Shown: piece by piece, positions 46,738 to 56,548 of the stretch
Layout of the letters: every line of letters begins with the position of its first letter
Position numbering within the stretch: the stretch's first letter is position 1
Assembly (NCBI RefSeq): GCF_004519305.1
Contig: NZ_SOZA01000021.1
Span: forward strand, 21,325 to 85,324
From: Pseudomonas sp. RIT623
GTDB lineage: Bacteria > Pseudomonadota > Gammaproteobacteria > Pseudomonadales > Pseudomonadaceae
Direction of reading: 5' to 3'
Length of the DNA stretch: 64,000 nt
Position numbers and translations under genes: made by a program
Notes under the pieces: generated by a model
What the model was told of the DNA's origin: nothing
The model's database searches: none
What the model saw: the letters and a program-made list of their open reading frames with translations, nothing else

Positions 46738-48345
46738 ATGACCGACCAGACTACCCGCCTGCCGATCCGCCGCGCCCTGATCAGCGTCTCCGACAAGACC
46801 GGGATCCTCGAATTCGCCCGTGAGCTGCAACTGCTCGGTGTCGAGATCCTGTCCACCGGCGGCACCTACAAGCTGCTCAAGGACAACGGCGTCAACGCGG
46901 TGGAAGTGGCCGACTACACCGGCTTCGCCGAAATGATGGACGGCCGGGTCAAGACCCTGCATCCGAAGATCCACGGCGGCATCCTCGGCCGTCGCGGCAC
47001 CGACGACGCCATCATGAACGAGCACGGCATCAAGCCGATCGACCTGGTTGCGGTCAACCTGTATCCGTTCGAAGCCACCATCAACAAGCCAGGCTGCGAC
47101 CTGCCGACCGCCATCGAGAATATCGACATCGGCGGCCCGACCATGGTCCGCTCGGCGGCGAAGAACCACAAGGATGTCGCCATCGTGGTCAACGCCAGCG
47201 ACTACGCCGGCATCGTCGAAGGCCTGAAGGCCGGCGGCCTGACCTACGCCCAGCGCTTCGACCTGATGCTCAAGGCGTTCGAGCACACTGCCGCCTACGA
47301 CGGCATGATCGCCAACTACATGGGCACCATCGACCAGGCCAAGGACACCCTGTCCACCGAAGACCGCAGCGAGTTCCCGCGCACCTTCAACAGCCAGTTC
47401 GTCAAGGCCCAGGAAATGCGCTACGGCGAGAACCCGCACCAGAGCGCGGCGTTCTACGTCGAAGCCAAGAAAGGTGAAGCCAGCATTTCCACCGCCGTGC
47501 AGCTGCAGGGCAAGGAACTGTCGTTCAACAACGTGGCCGACACCGACGCCGCGCTGGAGTGCGTGAAGAGCTTCGTCAAGCCGGCCTGCGTCATCGTCAA
47601 GCATGCCAACCCATGCGGCGTGGCGGTCGTGCCTGAAGACGAAGGCGGCATCCGCAAGGCCTATGACCTGGCCTACGCCACTGACACCGAGTCGGCCTTC
47701 GGCGGCATCATCGCCTTCAACCGCGAACTGGACGGCGAAACCGCCCAGGCCATCGTCGAGCGCCAGTTCGTCGAAGTGATCATCGCCCCGAAAATCTCCC
47801 AGGCCGCTCGCGACGTGGTTGCCGCCAAGCAGAACGTGCGCCTGCTGGAATGCGGCGAGTGGCCAGCCGAGCGCGCTGGCGGCTGGGACTTCAAGCGCGT
47901 CAACGGTGGCCTGCTGGTGCAGAGCCGCGATATCGGCATGATCAGCGCCGATGACCTGAAGATCGTCACCAAGCGTGCCCCGACCGAGCAAGAGATCCAC
48001 GACCTGGTGTTCGCCTGGAAAGTGGCCAAGTTCGTCAAGTCCAACGCCATCGTCTACGCCAAGCAGCGCCAGACCATCGGTGTCGGCGCCGGCCAGATGA
48101 GCCGGGTCAACTCCGCGCGCATTGCCGCGATCAAGGCCGAACACGCGGGCCTGCAGGTGCAGGGCGCGGTCATGGCGTCGGATGCGTTCTTCCCGTTCCG
48201 AGATGGCATCGACAACGCGGCTAAAGTGGGTATCAGCGCCGTGATCCAGCCGGGTGGCTCGATGCGTGATGCCGAGGTGATTGCCGCCGCCGACGAAGCC
48301 GGTATCGCCATGGTCTTCACCGGCATGCGCCACTTCCGCCACTGA
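46738..48345 (+). CDS. purH: Bifunctional AICAR transformylase / IMP cyclohydrolase
   Basis: PurH catalyses the last two steps of IMP synthesis. The 535-residue product has the N-terminal cyclohydrolase ([38 protein letters not shown]) and the C-terminal transformylase with the Lys-His motif [14 protein letters not shown] 46738 gives the family length, with GGA at a good distance; ATG 46726 lacks a ribosome site. It is followed by purD after an unusual palindromic spacer. Confidence 0.97.
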   Translation: MTDQTTRLPIRRALISVSDKTGILEFARELQLLGVEILSTGGTYKLLKDNGVNAVEVADYTGFAEMMDGRVKTLHPKIHGGILGRRGTDDAIMNEHGIKPIDLVAVNLYPFEATINKPGCDLPTAIENIDIGGPTMVRSAAKNHKDVAIVVNASDYAGIVEGLKAGGLTYAQRFDLMLKAFEHTAAYDGMIANYMGTIDQAKDTLSTEDRSEFPRTFNSQFVKAQEMRYGENPHQSAAFYVEAKKGEASISTAVQLQGKELSFNNVADTDAALECVKSFVKPACVIVKHANPCGVAVVPEDEGGIRKAYDLAYATDTESAFGGIIAFNRELDGETAQAIVERQFVEVIIAPKISQAARDVVAAKQNVRLLECGEWPAERAGGWDFKRVNGGLLVQSRDIGMISADDLKIVTKRAPTEQEIHDLVFAWKVAKFVKSNAIVYAKQRQTIGVGAGQMSRVNSARIAAIKAEHAGLQVQGAVMASDAFFPFRDGIDNAAKVGISAVIQPGGSMRDAEVIAAADEAGIAMVFTGMRHFRH

Positions 48346-48359
48346 TTATGGCAATCGGC

Positions 48360-48472
48360 CGCACTGAAGCAGGCATCTGCTGCGTTGGGGCCGGTTCCGC
48401 TGATGCTCATTGCCATAAGGCAACTGCGCTCATCGGAACCGTCCCCGCCTTGCATCTACCTGCTTCATTGCG
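48360..48472. repeat. ~110-bp imperfect palindrome between purH and purD
   Basis: Left arm 48360-48414 and right arm 48419-48472 are imperfect inverted copies, sharing CGCA.TGAAGCAGG, GGGG, CGGTTCCG, and TTGCC in order, around a four-base ATAA loop. It fills most of the 181-bp spacer. It resembles a dispersed palindromic repeat or a structured RNA, not a simple terminator. Confidence 0.65.
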
Positions 48473-48526
48473 ACCTCGTACAGCGAGGGGTGTTGCCTCT
48501 CGTTCGACAGATTTCGAGGTTTTGAC

Positions 48527-49822
48527 ATGAAAGTTTTGATCATCGGCAGCGGCGGTCGCGAACACGCCCTGGCCTGGAAAGTCGCCCAGGACCCACGGGT
48601 CGAGAAAATCTTCGTGGCCCCCGGTAACGCCGGCACCGCCAGCGAAGCCAAGTGCGAAAACGTCGCCATCGACGTCACCGCCCTGGAGCAACTGGCCGAC
48701 TTCGCCGAGCAGAACGTCGACCTGACCATCGTCGGCCCGGAAGCGCCACTGGTCATCGGCGTCGTCGACCTGTTCCGCAGCCGCGGCCTGGACTGCTTCG
48801 GCCCAACCAAGGGCGCGGCCCAGCTGGAAGGCTCCAAGGCATTCACCAAGGACTTCCTGGCGCGCCACAAGATCCCCACCGCCGACTACCAGAACTTCAC
48901 CGAGATCGAGCCGGCCCTGGCCTACCTGCGTGAAAAAGGCGCGCCGATCGTGATCAAGGCCGATGGCCTGGCCGCCGGCAAGGGCGTGATCGTCGCCATG
49001 AGCCTGCAGGAAGCCGAAGACGCCGTGCGCGACATGCTCGCCGGCAACGCCTTCGGCGATGCCGGCTCGCGCGTGGTGATCGAAGAATTCCTCGACGGCG
49101 AGGAAGCCAGCTTCATCGTCATGGTCGACGGCCACAACGTGCTGCCGATGGCCACCAGCCAGGACCACAAGCGCGTCGGCGACCAGGACACCGGCCCGAA
49201 CACCGGCGGCATGGGCGCCTATTCGCCAGCCCCGGTGGTCACCGCCGACGTGCACCAGCGGGTGATGGACCAGGTGATCTGGCCGACCGTGCGTGGCATG
49301 GCCGAGGAAGGCAATGTCTACACCGGCTTCCTGTATGCCGGCCTGATGATCGACAAGGCGGGCAACCCCAAGGTCATCGAGTTCAACTGCCGCTTCGGCG
49401 ACCCGGAAACCCAGCCGGTCATGCTGCGCCTGGAGTCGAGCCTGGTGCTGCTGATCGAAGCAGCCTTCGCCAAGGCCCTGGACAAGGTCGAAGCACAGTG
49501 GGACCCGTGCCCGAGCCTGGGCGTGGTCCTGGCTGCCGGTGGCTACCCGGGCGACTACGCCAAGGGTGCCGCGATCAGTGGCCTGGACGCCGCGGCCAAG
49601 CTCGAAGGCAAGGTGTTCCATGCTGGCACCGCACTCAAGGATGGCCAGGTGGTAACCGCCGGCGGCCGCGTGCTTTGCGCCACCGCCATGGGCGTCACCG
49701 TCGAGGCCGCCCAGCAGCAAGCCTACCGCCTGGCCGAGCAGGTCAAGTGGGAAGGCAGCTTCTACCGCAGCGACATCGGCTATCGGGCCATCGCCCGCGA
49801 GCGCGGTGAACACCAGCAGTAA
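48527..49822 (+). CDS. purD: Phosphoribosylamine-glycine ligase (GARS)
   Basis: PurD joins glycine to phosphoribosylamine in purine synthesis. The 431-residue ATP-grasp enzyme shows VLIIGSGGREHALAWK at the N-terminus, PIVIKADGLAAGKGVI for ATP binding, and DQDTGPNTGGMGAYSP. Start is ATG 48527 with GAGG 12-15 bases upstream. It probably shares a transcript with purH if the palindrome does not stop transcription. It is followed by retS, as in other Pseudomonas. Confidence 0.97.
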   Translation: MKVLIIGSGGREHALAWKVAQDPRVEKIFVAPGNAGTASEAKCENVAIDVTALEQLADFAEQNVDLTIVGPEAPLVIGVVDLFRSRGLDCFGPTKGAAQLEGSKAFTKDFLARHKIPTADYQNFTEIEPALAYLREKGAPIVIKADGLAAGKGVIVAMSLQEAEDAVRDMLAGNAFGDAGSRVVIEEFLDGEEASFIVMVDGHNVLPMATSQDHKRVGDQDTGPNTGGMGAYSPAPVVTADVHQRVMDQVIWPTVRGMAEEGNVYTGFLYAGLMIDKAGNPKVIEFNCRFGDPETQPVMLRLESSLVLLIEAAFAKALDKVEAQWDPCPSLGVVLAAGGYPGDYAKGAAISGLDAAAKLEGKVFHAGTALKDGQVVTAGGRVLCATAMGVTVEAAQQQAYRLAEQVKWEGSFYRSDIGYRAIARERGEHQQ

Positions 49823-49957
49823 CCTTGCCGCCAATGGCCGTGGCGCCCGCGCGCCCGGCCTTCGGCTCGTCGCCAAGGCTCCCTTGGGGCCTTGCCTTCG
49901 CGTCGGCGCGCCGCGCATAGTTGTGCTCCGGCACATCAGCTAAGAAAGGATTTCGTC

Positions 49958-52723
49958 GTGCGTCGGCTTCGGATTGCCACTGCCCTCATCGTCAGCCTGC
50001 TGACCCTGCTCTGCCTGCTTCCGGCGCAAGCCGAACCGGGCACTGGTTGGTCGGCGCTGCTCGACGAGCAGGCCAGCCTGCAGCTCTCCGACGTGCGCTC
50101 CGAGCGCTACCGCAACCAGTTCAGCCCCCTGGCGCTGAACGAGCTGGATGCCGCCCTCCCCGACCAGGCCTTGTGGCTGCACTATCGCCTCGAACCCGGC
50201 GAGCAGGAGCAACTGGTCCGTATATTCGCCCCCGACCTGTCCCGCCTGGACCTCTACGCCCTCGAGGGCGACAAGCTGCTACGCCAGCTGCACCACGGCC
50301 GACAGGGCGATAATGCCAGCCCTACCCTACATGGCAGCGACCATGTGCTGCCGCTGCCGCGCAGCAGCCAGGCAGTGGATGTCTACCTGCGCCTGGTGTC
50401 GGAACACCAGCTACGCCCGGCGATCAGCCTGGAGCCGGCGGCCAAGGCTGCCGCCGACCAGCGCCAGCCGCTGCTGTTCGGCCTGTTGTTCGGCGGCCTG
50501 GTGATGCTGATCCTGCACAACCTGATCCGCTTCGCCTACACCCGCTCCAGCACCACCCTGACCCTGGCGCTGTACCACGCCCTGATGCTGCTCAGCGCGC
50601 TGATCCTGCTGAACCTAAGCGGCCCCTGGTGGCACCTGTGGTACAGCGCCCAGACCCCAGCAGCCTACCTGACCCTGGTGCTGGCCGGGCTGGCTGGGCT
50701 GTTCTTCACCCTGCACTTCTTCACCCCACGCAGCTCGGCCAGGTTGAACCGCCTGCTGCACATGGAGATGCTGGTGGCCGGGGTCAGCGGCCTGGTGCTG
50801 CTGTTCGTCGACACCTTGCCGCTGAACCTGATGACCTATGCCCTGCTCGCCCTGGGCAGCCTGAGCATGCTGCTGATCAGCAGCTACCACTGGTACCAGG
50901 GCTACACCCCGGCGCGGCTGTTCACCCTGGCCATGCTGGTGTTCAACCTTGGCGGCCTGGTGTTGCTGCCGGCCCTGCTCGGCCTCACCCGCACCTCCAC
51001 GCCCTGGCTGCTGTGCGTGCTGCTGGCGCTCACCGTGGTCAGCGGCCTGTTGCTCAACCTGGCTGTCAGCGAACGCCTGCGACGGATCAGCGAGGAGCGC
51101 TTCAGCGCCAGCCGCGCCCTAGCCGCCAGCGACGCCGAGATCAACGCCAAGGCCGAGTTCCTGGCCAAGATCAGCCACGAGATCCGCACCCCCATGAACG
51201 GCGTGCTGGGCATGACCGAGCTGCTGCTGGGCACGCCGCTGTCGGTCAAGCAACGCGACTACGTGCAGACCATCCACAGCGCCGGCAACGAACTGCTGAC
51301 GCTGATCAACGAGATCCTCGACATCTCCAAGCTCGAGTCGCGGCAGATCGAGCTGGACGACGTGCAGTTCGACCTCAACGCGCTGATCGAGGACTGCCTG
51401 AACATTTTCCGGGCCAAGGCCGAGCAGCAGAACATCGAGCTGATCAGCTTCACCCAACCCCAGGTGCCACGGGTGGTCAGCGGCGATCCGACGCGCCTGC
51501 GCCAGGCCTTGTCGAGCTTGCTCGACAACGCGCTGAAGAACACCGAGCAGGGCGAAATCCTGCTGGTGGTGGCCCTCGACCAGCGCGGTGACACCCCACG
51601 CCTGCGGATCGCCGTGCAGGACAGCGGCGAGCCAATGCCACCGGCCGAGCGCGATGCCCTGCTGCAAGCCGAACTGCACAGCCGCCACTTCCTGTCCAGC
51701 AACAAGCTGGGCGGCCACCTCGGCCTGGTGATCGCCAAGCAACTGATCGGCCTGATGCAAGGCGAATTCGGCATCAAGACCAGCGCCAACATGGGCAACA
51801 CCCTGTGGCTGACCCTGCCGCTGGATCCGCAACGCCTGGAGCAGCCACCCACCGACCTCGACGGCCCGCTGCGCGATGCCCGGGTGCTGGTGGTCGACGA
51901 CAACGATACCTGCCGCAAGGTCCTGGTGCAGCAATGCAGCGCCTGGGGCATGAACGTCAGCGCGGTGCCTTCCGGCAAGGAAGCCCTGGCCCTGCTGCGC
52001 ACCAAGGCGCACCTGCGCGACTACTTCGACGCCGTGCTGCTGGACCAGAACATGCCCGGCATGACCGGCATGCAGCTGGCGGCGAAGATCAAGGAAGACC
52101 CGAGCCTGAACCACGACATACTGGTGGTGATGCTCACCGGCATCAGCAATGCGCCGAGCAAGATCATCGCGCGCAATGCCGGGGTCAAGCGCATCCTCGC
52201 CAAGCCGGTAGCCGGCTACACGCTCAAGACCACATTGGCCGAGGAACTGGCGCTGCGCGGCCGCGAGCTGGCCATGCCGAGCGTGCCAATGGGCACTGCG
52301 CCTGCGCTGGACCTGCCCCGCGACTTCCGTATCCTGGTGGCCGAGGACAACAGCATCTCGACCAAGGTCATCCGTGGCATGCTCGGCAAGCTCAACCTCG
52401 AACCAGACACCGCCGCCAACGGCGAGGAAGCCTTGCAGGCGATGAAGGCGCGGCGCTACGACCTGGTGCTGATGGACTGCGAGATGCCGATCCTCGATGG
52501 CTTCTCCGCCACCCAGCAGATCCGCGCCTGGGAAACCGCCAACCAGCGTCCGCGCACACCGGTGGTGGCGTTGACCGCGCACATCCTCACCGAGCACAAG
52601 GAGCGTGCGCGCCTGGCCGGCATGGACGGGCACATGGCCAAGCCGGTGGAGCTGTCGCAGTTGCGCGAGCTGGTGCAGTTCTGGGCGGGGCAGCGGCAGG
52701 TGGTTACCGATCCCCTCGACTGA
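49958..52723 (+). CDS. retS: RetS hybrid sensor kinase
   Basis: RetS controls the switch between acute and biofilm lifestyles by inhibiting GacS and so lowering RsmY/Z. The 921-residue product has a signal peptide, a 7TMR-DISMED2 periplasmic domain (about 25-160), seven membrane helices (170-380), HisKA with H407 (KISHEIRTPMNGVLG), an ATPase domain, and two receivers with D696 (LLDQNMPG) and D840 (LMDCEMPILDG). The offsets match the H424/D713/D858 residues of P. aeruginosa RetS. Start is GTG 49958 behind AAAGGA. The 135-bp spacer after purD is palindrome-rich but not annotated further. Confidence 0.92.
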   Translation: MRRLRIATALIVSLLTLLCLLPAQAEPGTGWSALLDEQASLQLSDVRSERYRNQFSPLALNELDAALPDQALWLHYRLEPGEQEQLVRIFAPDLSRLDLYALEGDKLLRQLHHGRQGDNASPTLHGSDHVLPLPRSSQAVDVYLRLVSEHQLRPAISLEPAAKAAADQRQPLLFGLLFGGLVMLILHNLIRFAYTRSSTTLTLALYHALMLLSALILLNLSGPWWHLWYSAQTPAAYLTLVLAGLAGLFFTLHFFTPRSSARLNRLLHMEMLVAGVSGLVLLFVDTLPLNLMTYALLALGSLSMLLISSYHWYQGYTPARLFTLAMLVFNLGGLVLLPALLGLTRTSTPWLLCVLLALTVVSGLLLNLAVSERLRRISEERFSASRALAASDAEINAKAEFLAKISHEIRTPMNGVLGMTELLLGTPLSVKQRDYVQTIHSAGNELLTLINEILDISKLESRQIELDDVQFDLNALIEDCLNIFRAKAEQQNIELISFTQPQVPRVVSGDPTRLRQALSSLLDNALKNTEQGEILLVVALDQRGDTPRLRIAVQDSGEPMPPAERDALLQAELHSRHFLSSNKLGGHLGLVIAKQLIGLMQGEFGIKTSANMGNTLWLTLPLDPQRLEQPPTDLDGPLRDARVLVVDDNDTCRKVLVQQCSAWGMNVSAVPSGKEALALLRTKAHLRDYFDAVLLDQNMPGMTGMQLAAKIKEDPSLNHDILVVMLTGISNAPSKIIARNAGVKRILAKPVAGYTLKTTLAEELALRGRELAMPSVPMGTAPALDLPRDFRILVAEDNSISTKVIRGMLGKLNLEPDTAANGEEALQAMKARRYDLVLMDCEMPILDGFSATQQIRAWETANQRPRTPVVALTAHILTEHKERARLAGMDGHMAKPVELSQLRELVQFWAGQRQVVTDPLD

Positions 52724-52734
52724 AAAGCCGCAGG

Positions 52735-52850
52735 TGCAGGAGCGGCCTTGCGTCCCGAATGGAGCACGCAGCGGCCTGCGGCCATTTTCGCGATGACTCG
52801 GATCCTGGGGCCGCTGCGCAGCCCTTTCGCGGCACAAGGCCGCTCCTACA
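52735..52850. repeat. Inverted pair of REP elements after retS
   Basis: TGCAGGAGCGGCCTTGCGTC at the left faces GCACAAGGCCGCTCCTACA at the right, with inner GCAGCGGCC/GGCCGCTGC arms. The left copy starts 11 bp after the retS stop. Confidence 0.85.
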
Positions 52851-52896
52851 GGATCCGTGCTATACAGTGGCATCTTCCGGCCGCGGACCTACCGCC

Positions 52897-53493
52897 ATGC
52901 TCCATGAGTTGTTCAGCGTCTATCTGAAAATGCTCGTGCTCTACAGCCCGTTCTTCGTGCTGTCGTGCTTCATCGGCCTGACCCGCGGCCACTCCAGCAA
53001 GGAACGCAAGCAACTGGCCTGGCGCGTGGCCATCGCCACGCTGATCGCCAGCGTGCTGCTGTACCTGTTCGGGCGGGTGATTTTTGGTGTGTTCGGCATC
53101 ACTGCCGACGCCTTTCGCATCGGCGCAGGTTCGGTGCTGTTCATCTCGGCACTGGGCATGGCCCAGGGCAAGTCGGCGGTACAGACCGACAACGTGCAGC
53201 AGGATGTGACCATCGTGCCGCTGACCATCCCGCTGACCGTGGGCCCCGGCACCATCGGCGCGCTGCTGGTGATGGGCGTTGGCCAGCCGCACTGGGACGA
53301 CAAGCTGCTGGCCATCGTCAGCATCGCCCTGGCCAGCTTCACCGTGGGTCTGGTGCTGTACCTCTCGCACCGCATCGAGCGGTTGCTCGGCGACCAGGGC
53401 TTGCAGATCGTCAGCCGCTTGATGGGGCTGTTTGTCTGCGCCCTGGCGGCGCAGATCATCTTCACCGGGATCAAGGGCTACCTGGTGCCCTGA
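52897..53493 (+). CDS. MarC-family inner-membrane protein
   Basis: The 198-residue protein has six hydrophobic helices and MarC-family blocks (PLTIPLTVGPGTIGALLVMG). MarC was once linked to multiple antibiotic resistance, but this has not held up; the substrate is unknown. It follows retS in the same order as in P. aeruginosa. ATG 52897 is the first in-frame start after the REP; no strong ribosome site is visible. It converges on cobJ with 12 bp between the stops. Confidence 0.85.
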   Translation: MLHELFSVYLKMLVLYSPFFVLSCFIGLTRGHSSKERKQLAWRVAIATLIASVLLYLFGRVIFGVFGITADAFRIGAGSVLFISALGMAQGKSAVQTDNVQQDVTIVPLTIPLTVGPGTIGALLVMGVGQPHWDDKLLAIVSIALASFTVGLVLYLSHRIERLLGDQGLQIVSRLMGLFVCALAAQIIFTGIKGYLVP

Positions 53494-53505
53494 TCCCGGA
53501 TCGCT

Positions 53506-55194
53506 TCAGGGCTTGGCCGGGTACCAGCGCGGGGTGTAAACCCACTCGCCACCGTCGGCGCGGGGAAAGGTACAGGTGGTCGAGGAGCCGACCAGCACCA
53601 TGGTGCGCATGTCGACCATCTCGGGCGCCAGCTCGCCCAAGGTCACCACCCGCAGGGTCTGCCCCGGCCGGCCGATATCACGGCCCAGCACCACGGGAGT
53701 GCCTGCGTCGCGATGGCGGCGTACCACCTCCAGTGCCACACCCAGCTGATGCGGCCGGGCCTTGGAGATCGGGTTGTAGAACGCCAGCACCAGATCCGCC
53801 TGGGCCGCCAGGTCGAGGCGTTTCTCGATGATCGACCAGGGCTTGAGGTTGTCCGACAGCGACATCACGCAGAAGTCGTGGCCCAGTGGCGCCCCCGCCT
53901 GGGCGGCGGTAGCCAGCGAGGCCGAAACGCCGGGCAGGATCTCCAGATCGACCCGCTGCCAGGCCGGGTCACTGGATTCGTGGAGCGCTTCGAGCACTGC
54001 GGCGGCCATGGCGAACACGCCCGGATCGCCCGACGATACCACCACCACCGAACGCCCTTGTGCCGCCAGCTCGAAGGCATGGCGAGCGCGCTGCATTTCT
54101 TCGCGGTTGTCGGTGCAATGCAGCACCTGATCGTCGCGCAAAGGGCCGGCCATGCGCACGTAGGTTTCGTAACCCAGCACATCCTGCGCACGCGCCAGTT
54201 CCGCCTTGACCGCCGGCACCATCAGCTCGGCGGCACCAGGGCCCAGGCCGATCACGGCCAGGCGACCACGGCGCCGGCCAATGCGGTCGATGTCGACAGG
54301 TGCCGGGCAAACGGCATGGGCGAGCCCCACGGACGAACCTACCCGCGCTTGCGGCACTGCATCAGCCAGCATCCGCTCCAGGCTCTCGGCGGCCGGAGCG
54401 AAGCGCAGGGCGACATTCAGTGCCTGTGCAGCTTCGTGCAGGGCCGGCTCCGCCATCTCGGTTTCGCTCGCCATCAGGCAGGCCAGCGCGGGCTCGGCGA
54501 TGTTCGCCCGCAGCAGTTCCTCGCGTACCTGGTGCACCAGGTCGGCGCTACCGGCCGTGACCGCCACCACCACGCAACGCGCATGGATCAGCAGTTCGTC
54601 CCGGCTGGCCGGGCGCAGTGCGCTGCCCACGTGGATAGTGCGTTGCGCATCGTCACTGGCGGGCAGCTGCGCCTGTTCGAGCCACGGCGCGTCGCCTTCG
54701 ACACGCACCGCCTCGCCCGCCAGCAGGTCGGAGACGAACCGCTTGCCCTGCTCCAGGTCCGTCAGCGCGTAACCCTCGGGCGGGTTGAGCAGGCAGGTGC
54801 CAAAGCGCAGCTCGCCACTGGTGGTGATCGCCGCACCCACGCCCAGCGCCTCACCGATCTCTCGGGCCATGACGTTGACCCCACCCAGGCCCCCGAGCAG
54901 TGGCACCACGGCGCTGCCGTCCTCGGCCACGGCCAGTACCGGTGGCTCGACACCTTTTTCGCTCAACAGCGGCGCCAGGGTGCGAATGACAATACCCGCC
55001 GCGCACAGGGCGATGATCGGCGTGTCTTGCCGATACAGCTCGCGCAGGGTGTCGCCGAAGACTGCGTAGTAATGGTCGGCCCCCTCCACGCGCCCTTGCA
55101 GGCCATGGATCTTGGCCTGCGGATAGCGTTGCTGGATACGCTGCGCGGTGGCCAGGCTGCCTGGGCCGAGAATGACGATTGCCGGTGCTCTCAT
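53506..55194 (-). CDS. cobJ: Precorrin-3B C17-methyltransferase with CbiG-like N-terminal domain
   Basis: CobJ methylates C17 and contracts the ring to give precorrin-4. The product (562 residues) is a fusion: residues 1-310 match CbiG ([31 protein letters not shown]), the anaerobic-pathway delta-lactone hydrolase, and 315-562 the SAM methyltransferase ([28 protein letters not shown]). Fusions of this type are known in Pseudomonas. ATG 55194 overlaps the cobI stop by 4 bp; an ATG three codons upstream is also possible. It is the last gene of cobGHIJ. Confidence 0.9.
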   Translation of the reverse strand: MRAPAIVILGPGSLATAQRIQQRYPQAKIHGLQGRVEGADHYYAVFGDTLRELYRQDTPIIALCAAGIVIRTLAPLLSEKGVEPPVLAVAEDGSAVVPLLGGLGGVNVMAREIGEALGVGAAITTSGELRFGTCLLNPPEGYALTDLEQGKRFVSDLLAGEAVRVEGDAPWLEQAQLPASDDAQRTIHVGSALRPASRDELLIHARCVVVAVTAGSADLVHQVREELLRANIAEPALACLMASETEMAEPALHEAAQALNVALRFAPAAESLERMLADAVPQARVGSSVGLAHAVCPAPVDIDRIGRRRGRLAVIGLGPGAAELMVPAVKAELARAQDVLGYETYVRMAGPLRDDQVLHCTDNREEMQRARHAFELAAQGRSVVVVSSGDPGVFAMAAAVLEALHESSDPAWQRVDLEILPGVSASLATAAQAGAPLGHDFCVMSLSDNLKPWSIIEKRLDLAAQADLVLAFYNPISKARPHQLGVALEVVRRHRDAGTPVVLGRDIGRPGQTLRVVTLGELAPEMVDMRTMVLVGSSTTCTFPRADGGEWVYTPRWYPAKP

Positions 55195-55922
55195 CCCTGC
55201 CATTTCTCACCCGGCACGATGATCAGCGAGAAGTATGGCGAGGACTGTGGGTCGACCGCGTCCAGCGCGACGATCTTCTGGTTGGCCATGGTCGCCCGCT
55301 CCACGTACAGCGCACGGCCATCCAGGCCCAGCTCGCCGAGCACCTGGCGTACCTTGGGGAAGTTGCGTCCCAGCTTCATGATCACAGCCGCGTCGGCAGC
55401 AGCCAGGCGCTGCTTGAGCTCTTCATGGGGCAATACACCGGAGAGCACGGTGAGGGTCTGGTTGCGATACACCAGCGGCGCGCCGAGCACCGAGGCGCCT
55501 CCAAGCATCGAGCAGACGCCCGGAATCACCTGTGCCTCGTAGCGTGGCGCCAGGCGATCGTGCAGGTACATGTAGGAGCCGTAGAAGAATGGGTCCCCTT
55601 CGCAGATCACCGCCACGTCGCGGCCGGCGTCCAAGTGTTCGGCCACCTGCACGCTGGCTTCGTCGTAGAAGTCGCTGATCACCTGCTCGTAGGACAGCGG
55701 CGCCGGCAGTACCTCGGTGGTCACCGGGTAGACCAGCGGCAGCAGGGTCTGCTCGGCTTGCAGGTGCGTCTCGATGATACCGAAGGCATTGCCGCGCTTG
55801 CCCTTGGCCACGAAATACGCCACCACGGGTGCCTCGCGCAGCAGGCGCAGGGCCTTGACCGTGATCAGCTCAGGGTCGCCCGGGCCTACGCCCAGGCCCA
55901 GCAGTCGTCCGCGTGCGTGCAT
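55191..55922 (-). CDS. cobI: Precorrin-2 C20-methyltransferase
   Basis: CobI adds a methyl group to C20 of precorrin-2 to give precorrin-3A. The 243-residue SAM enzyme begins with [20 protein letters not shown] and carries [18 protein letters not shown] and VIPGVCSM. I use ATG 55922, spaced best from GGAGGT; ATG 55925 directly before it overlaps the cobH stop by 4 bp and is also possible. It lies third in the cobGHIJ operon. Confidence 0.94.
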   Translation of the reverse strand: MHARGRLLGLGVGPGDPELITVKALRLLREAPVVAYFVAKGKRGNAFGIIETHLQAEQTLLPLVYPVTTEVLPAPLSYEQVISDFYDEASVQVAEHLDAGRDVAVICEGDPFFYGSYMYLHDRLAPRYEAQVIPGVCSMLGGASVLGAPLVYRNQTLTVLSGVLPHEELKQRLAAADAAVIMKLGRNFPKVRQVLGELGLDGRALYVERATMANQKIVALDAVDPQSSPYFSLIIVPGEKWQG

Positions 55923-56548
55923 CATTCCACCTCCGTGGCCAGGGCGTTGACCGCGGCGGCAGCCATCGCGCTGCCGCCCAGGCGGCCCTGCATGATCACG
56001 AACGGCACGCCACGGCTGTCGGCGGCAAGCATGGCCTTGGATTCGGCGGCGCCGACAAAACCGACCGGAAAGCCGAGGATCAACGCCGGCTTCGGCGCAC
56101 CGGCATCGAGCATTTCCAGCAGGTAGAACAGCGCGGTCGGCGCGTTGCCAATCACCACCACACTGCCTTCCAGGTGCGGGCGCCACAGTTCCAGGGCCAC
56201 GGCGGAGCGGGTGTTGCCTTCGGCCTTGGCCAAGTCCGGCACGCTCGGGTCGCGCAGGGTGCAGATCACCGGGTTATTGGCCGGCAGGCGTGCACGGGTG
56301 ATGCCCTCGGCGACCATATGCGCGTCGCAGAGTATCGGCGCGCCCTTGGCCAGGGCCACACGACCAGCGCTGCCCGCGCCTTCGGAGAACTGCAGGCCAT
56401 CGATGGCCTCGACCATGCCGCAGGCATGGATCACCCGCACGGCGAGCTTTTCCAGATCGGCGGGAATACGTTCAAGGCGGGCTTCCTCGCGGATAATCCG
56501 GAAGGAATTGCGATAGATCTCCTGACCATCGCGGATGTAGTCAATCAT
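55922..56548 (-). CDS. cobH: Precorrin-8X methylmutase
   Basis: CobH moves the methyl from C11 to C12, giving hydrogenobyrinic acid. The 208-residue length is exact for the family. [15 protein letters not shown] near the N-terminus and [19 protein letters not shown] with the active-site His are visible, as is [16 protein letters not shown] 56548 overlaps the cobG 3' end by 8 bp. The long frame upstream is a shadow of cobG. Confidence 0.95.
   Translation of the reverse strand: MIDYIRDGQEIYRNSFRIIREEARLERIPADLEKLAVRVIHACGMVEAIDGLQFSEGAGSAGRVALAKGAPILCDAHMVAEGITRARLPANNPVICTLRDPSVPDLAKAEGNTRSAVALELWRPHLEGSVVVIGNAPTALFYLLEMLDAGAPKPALILGFPVGFVGAAESKAMLAADSRGVPFVIMQGRLGGSAMAAAAVNALATEVE

Noticed and set aside
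49823..49957. Possible small gene in the purD-retS spacer
   Set aside because: Both antisense frames have Arg/Ala-rich content. The spacer looks like an intergenic palindrome-rich stretch, not a gene.
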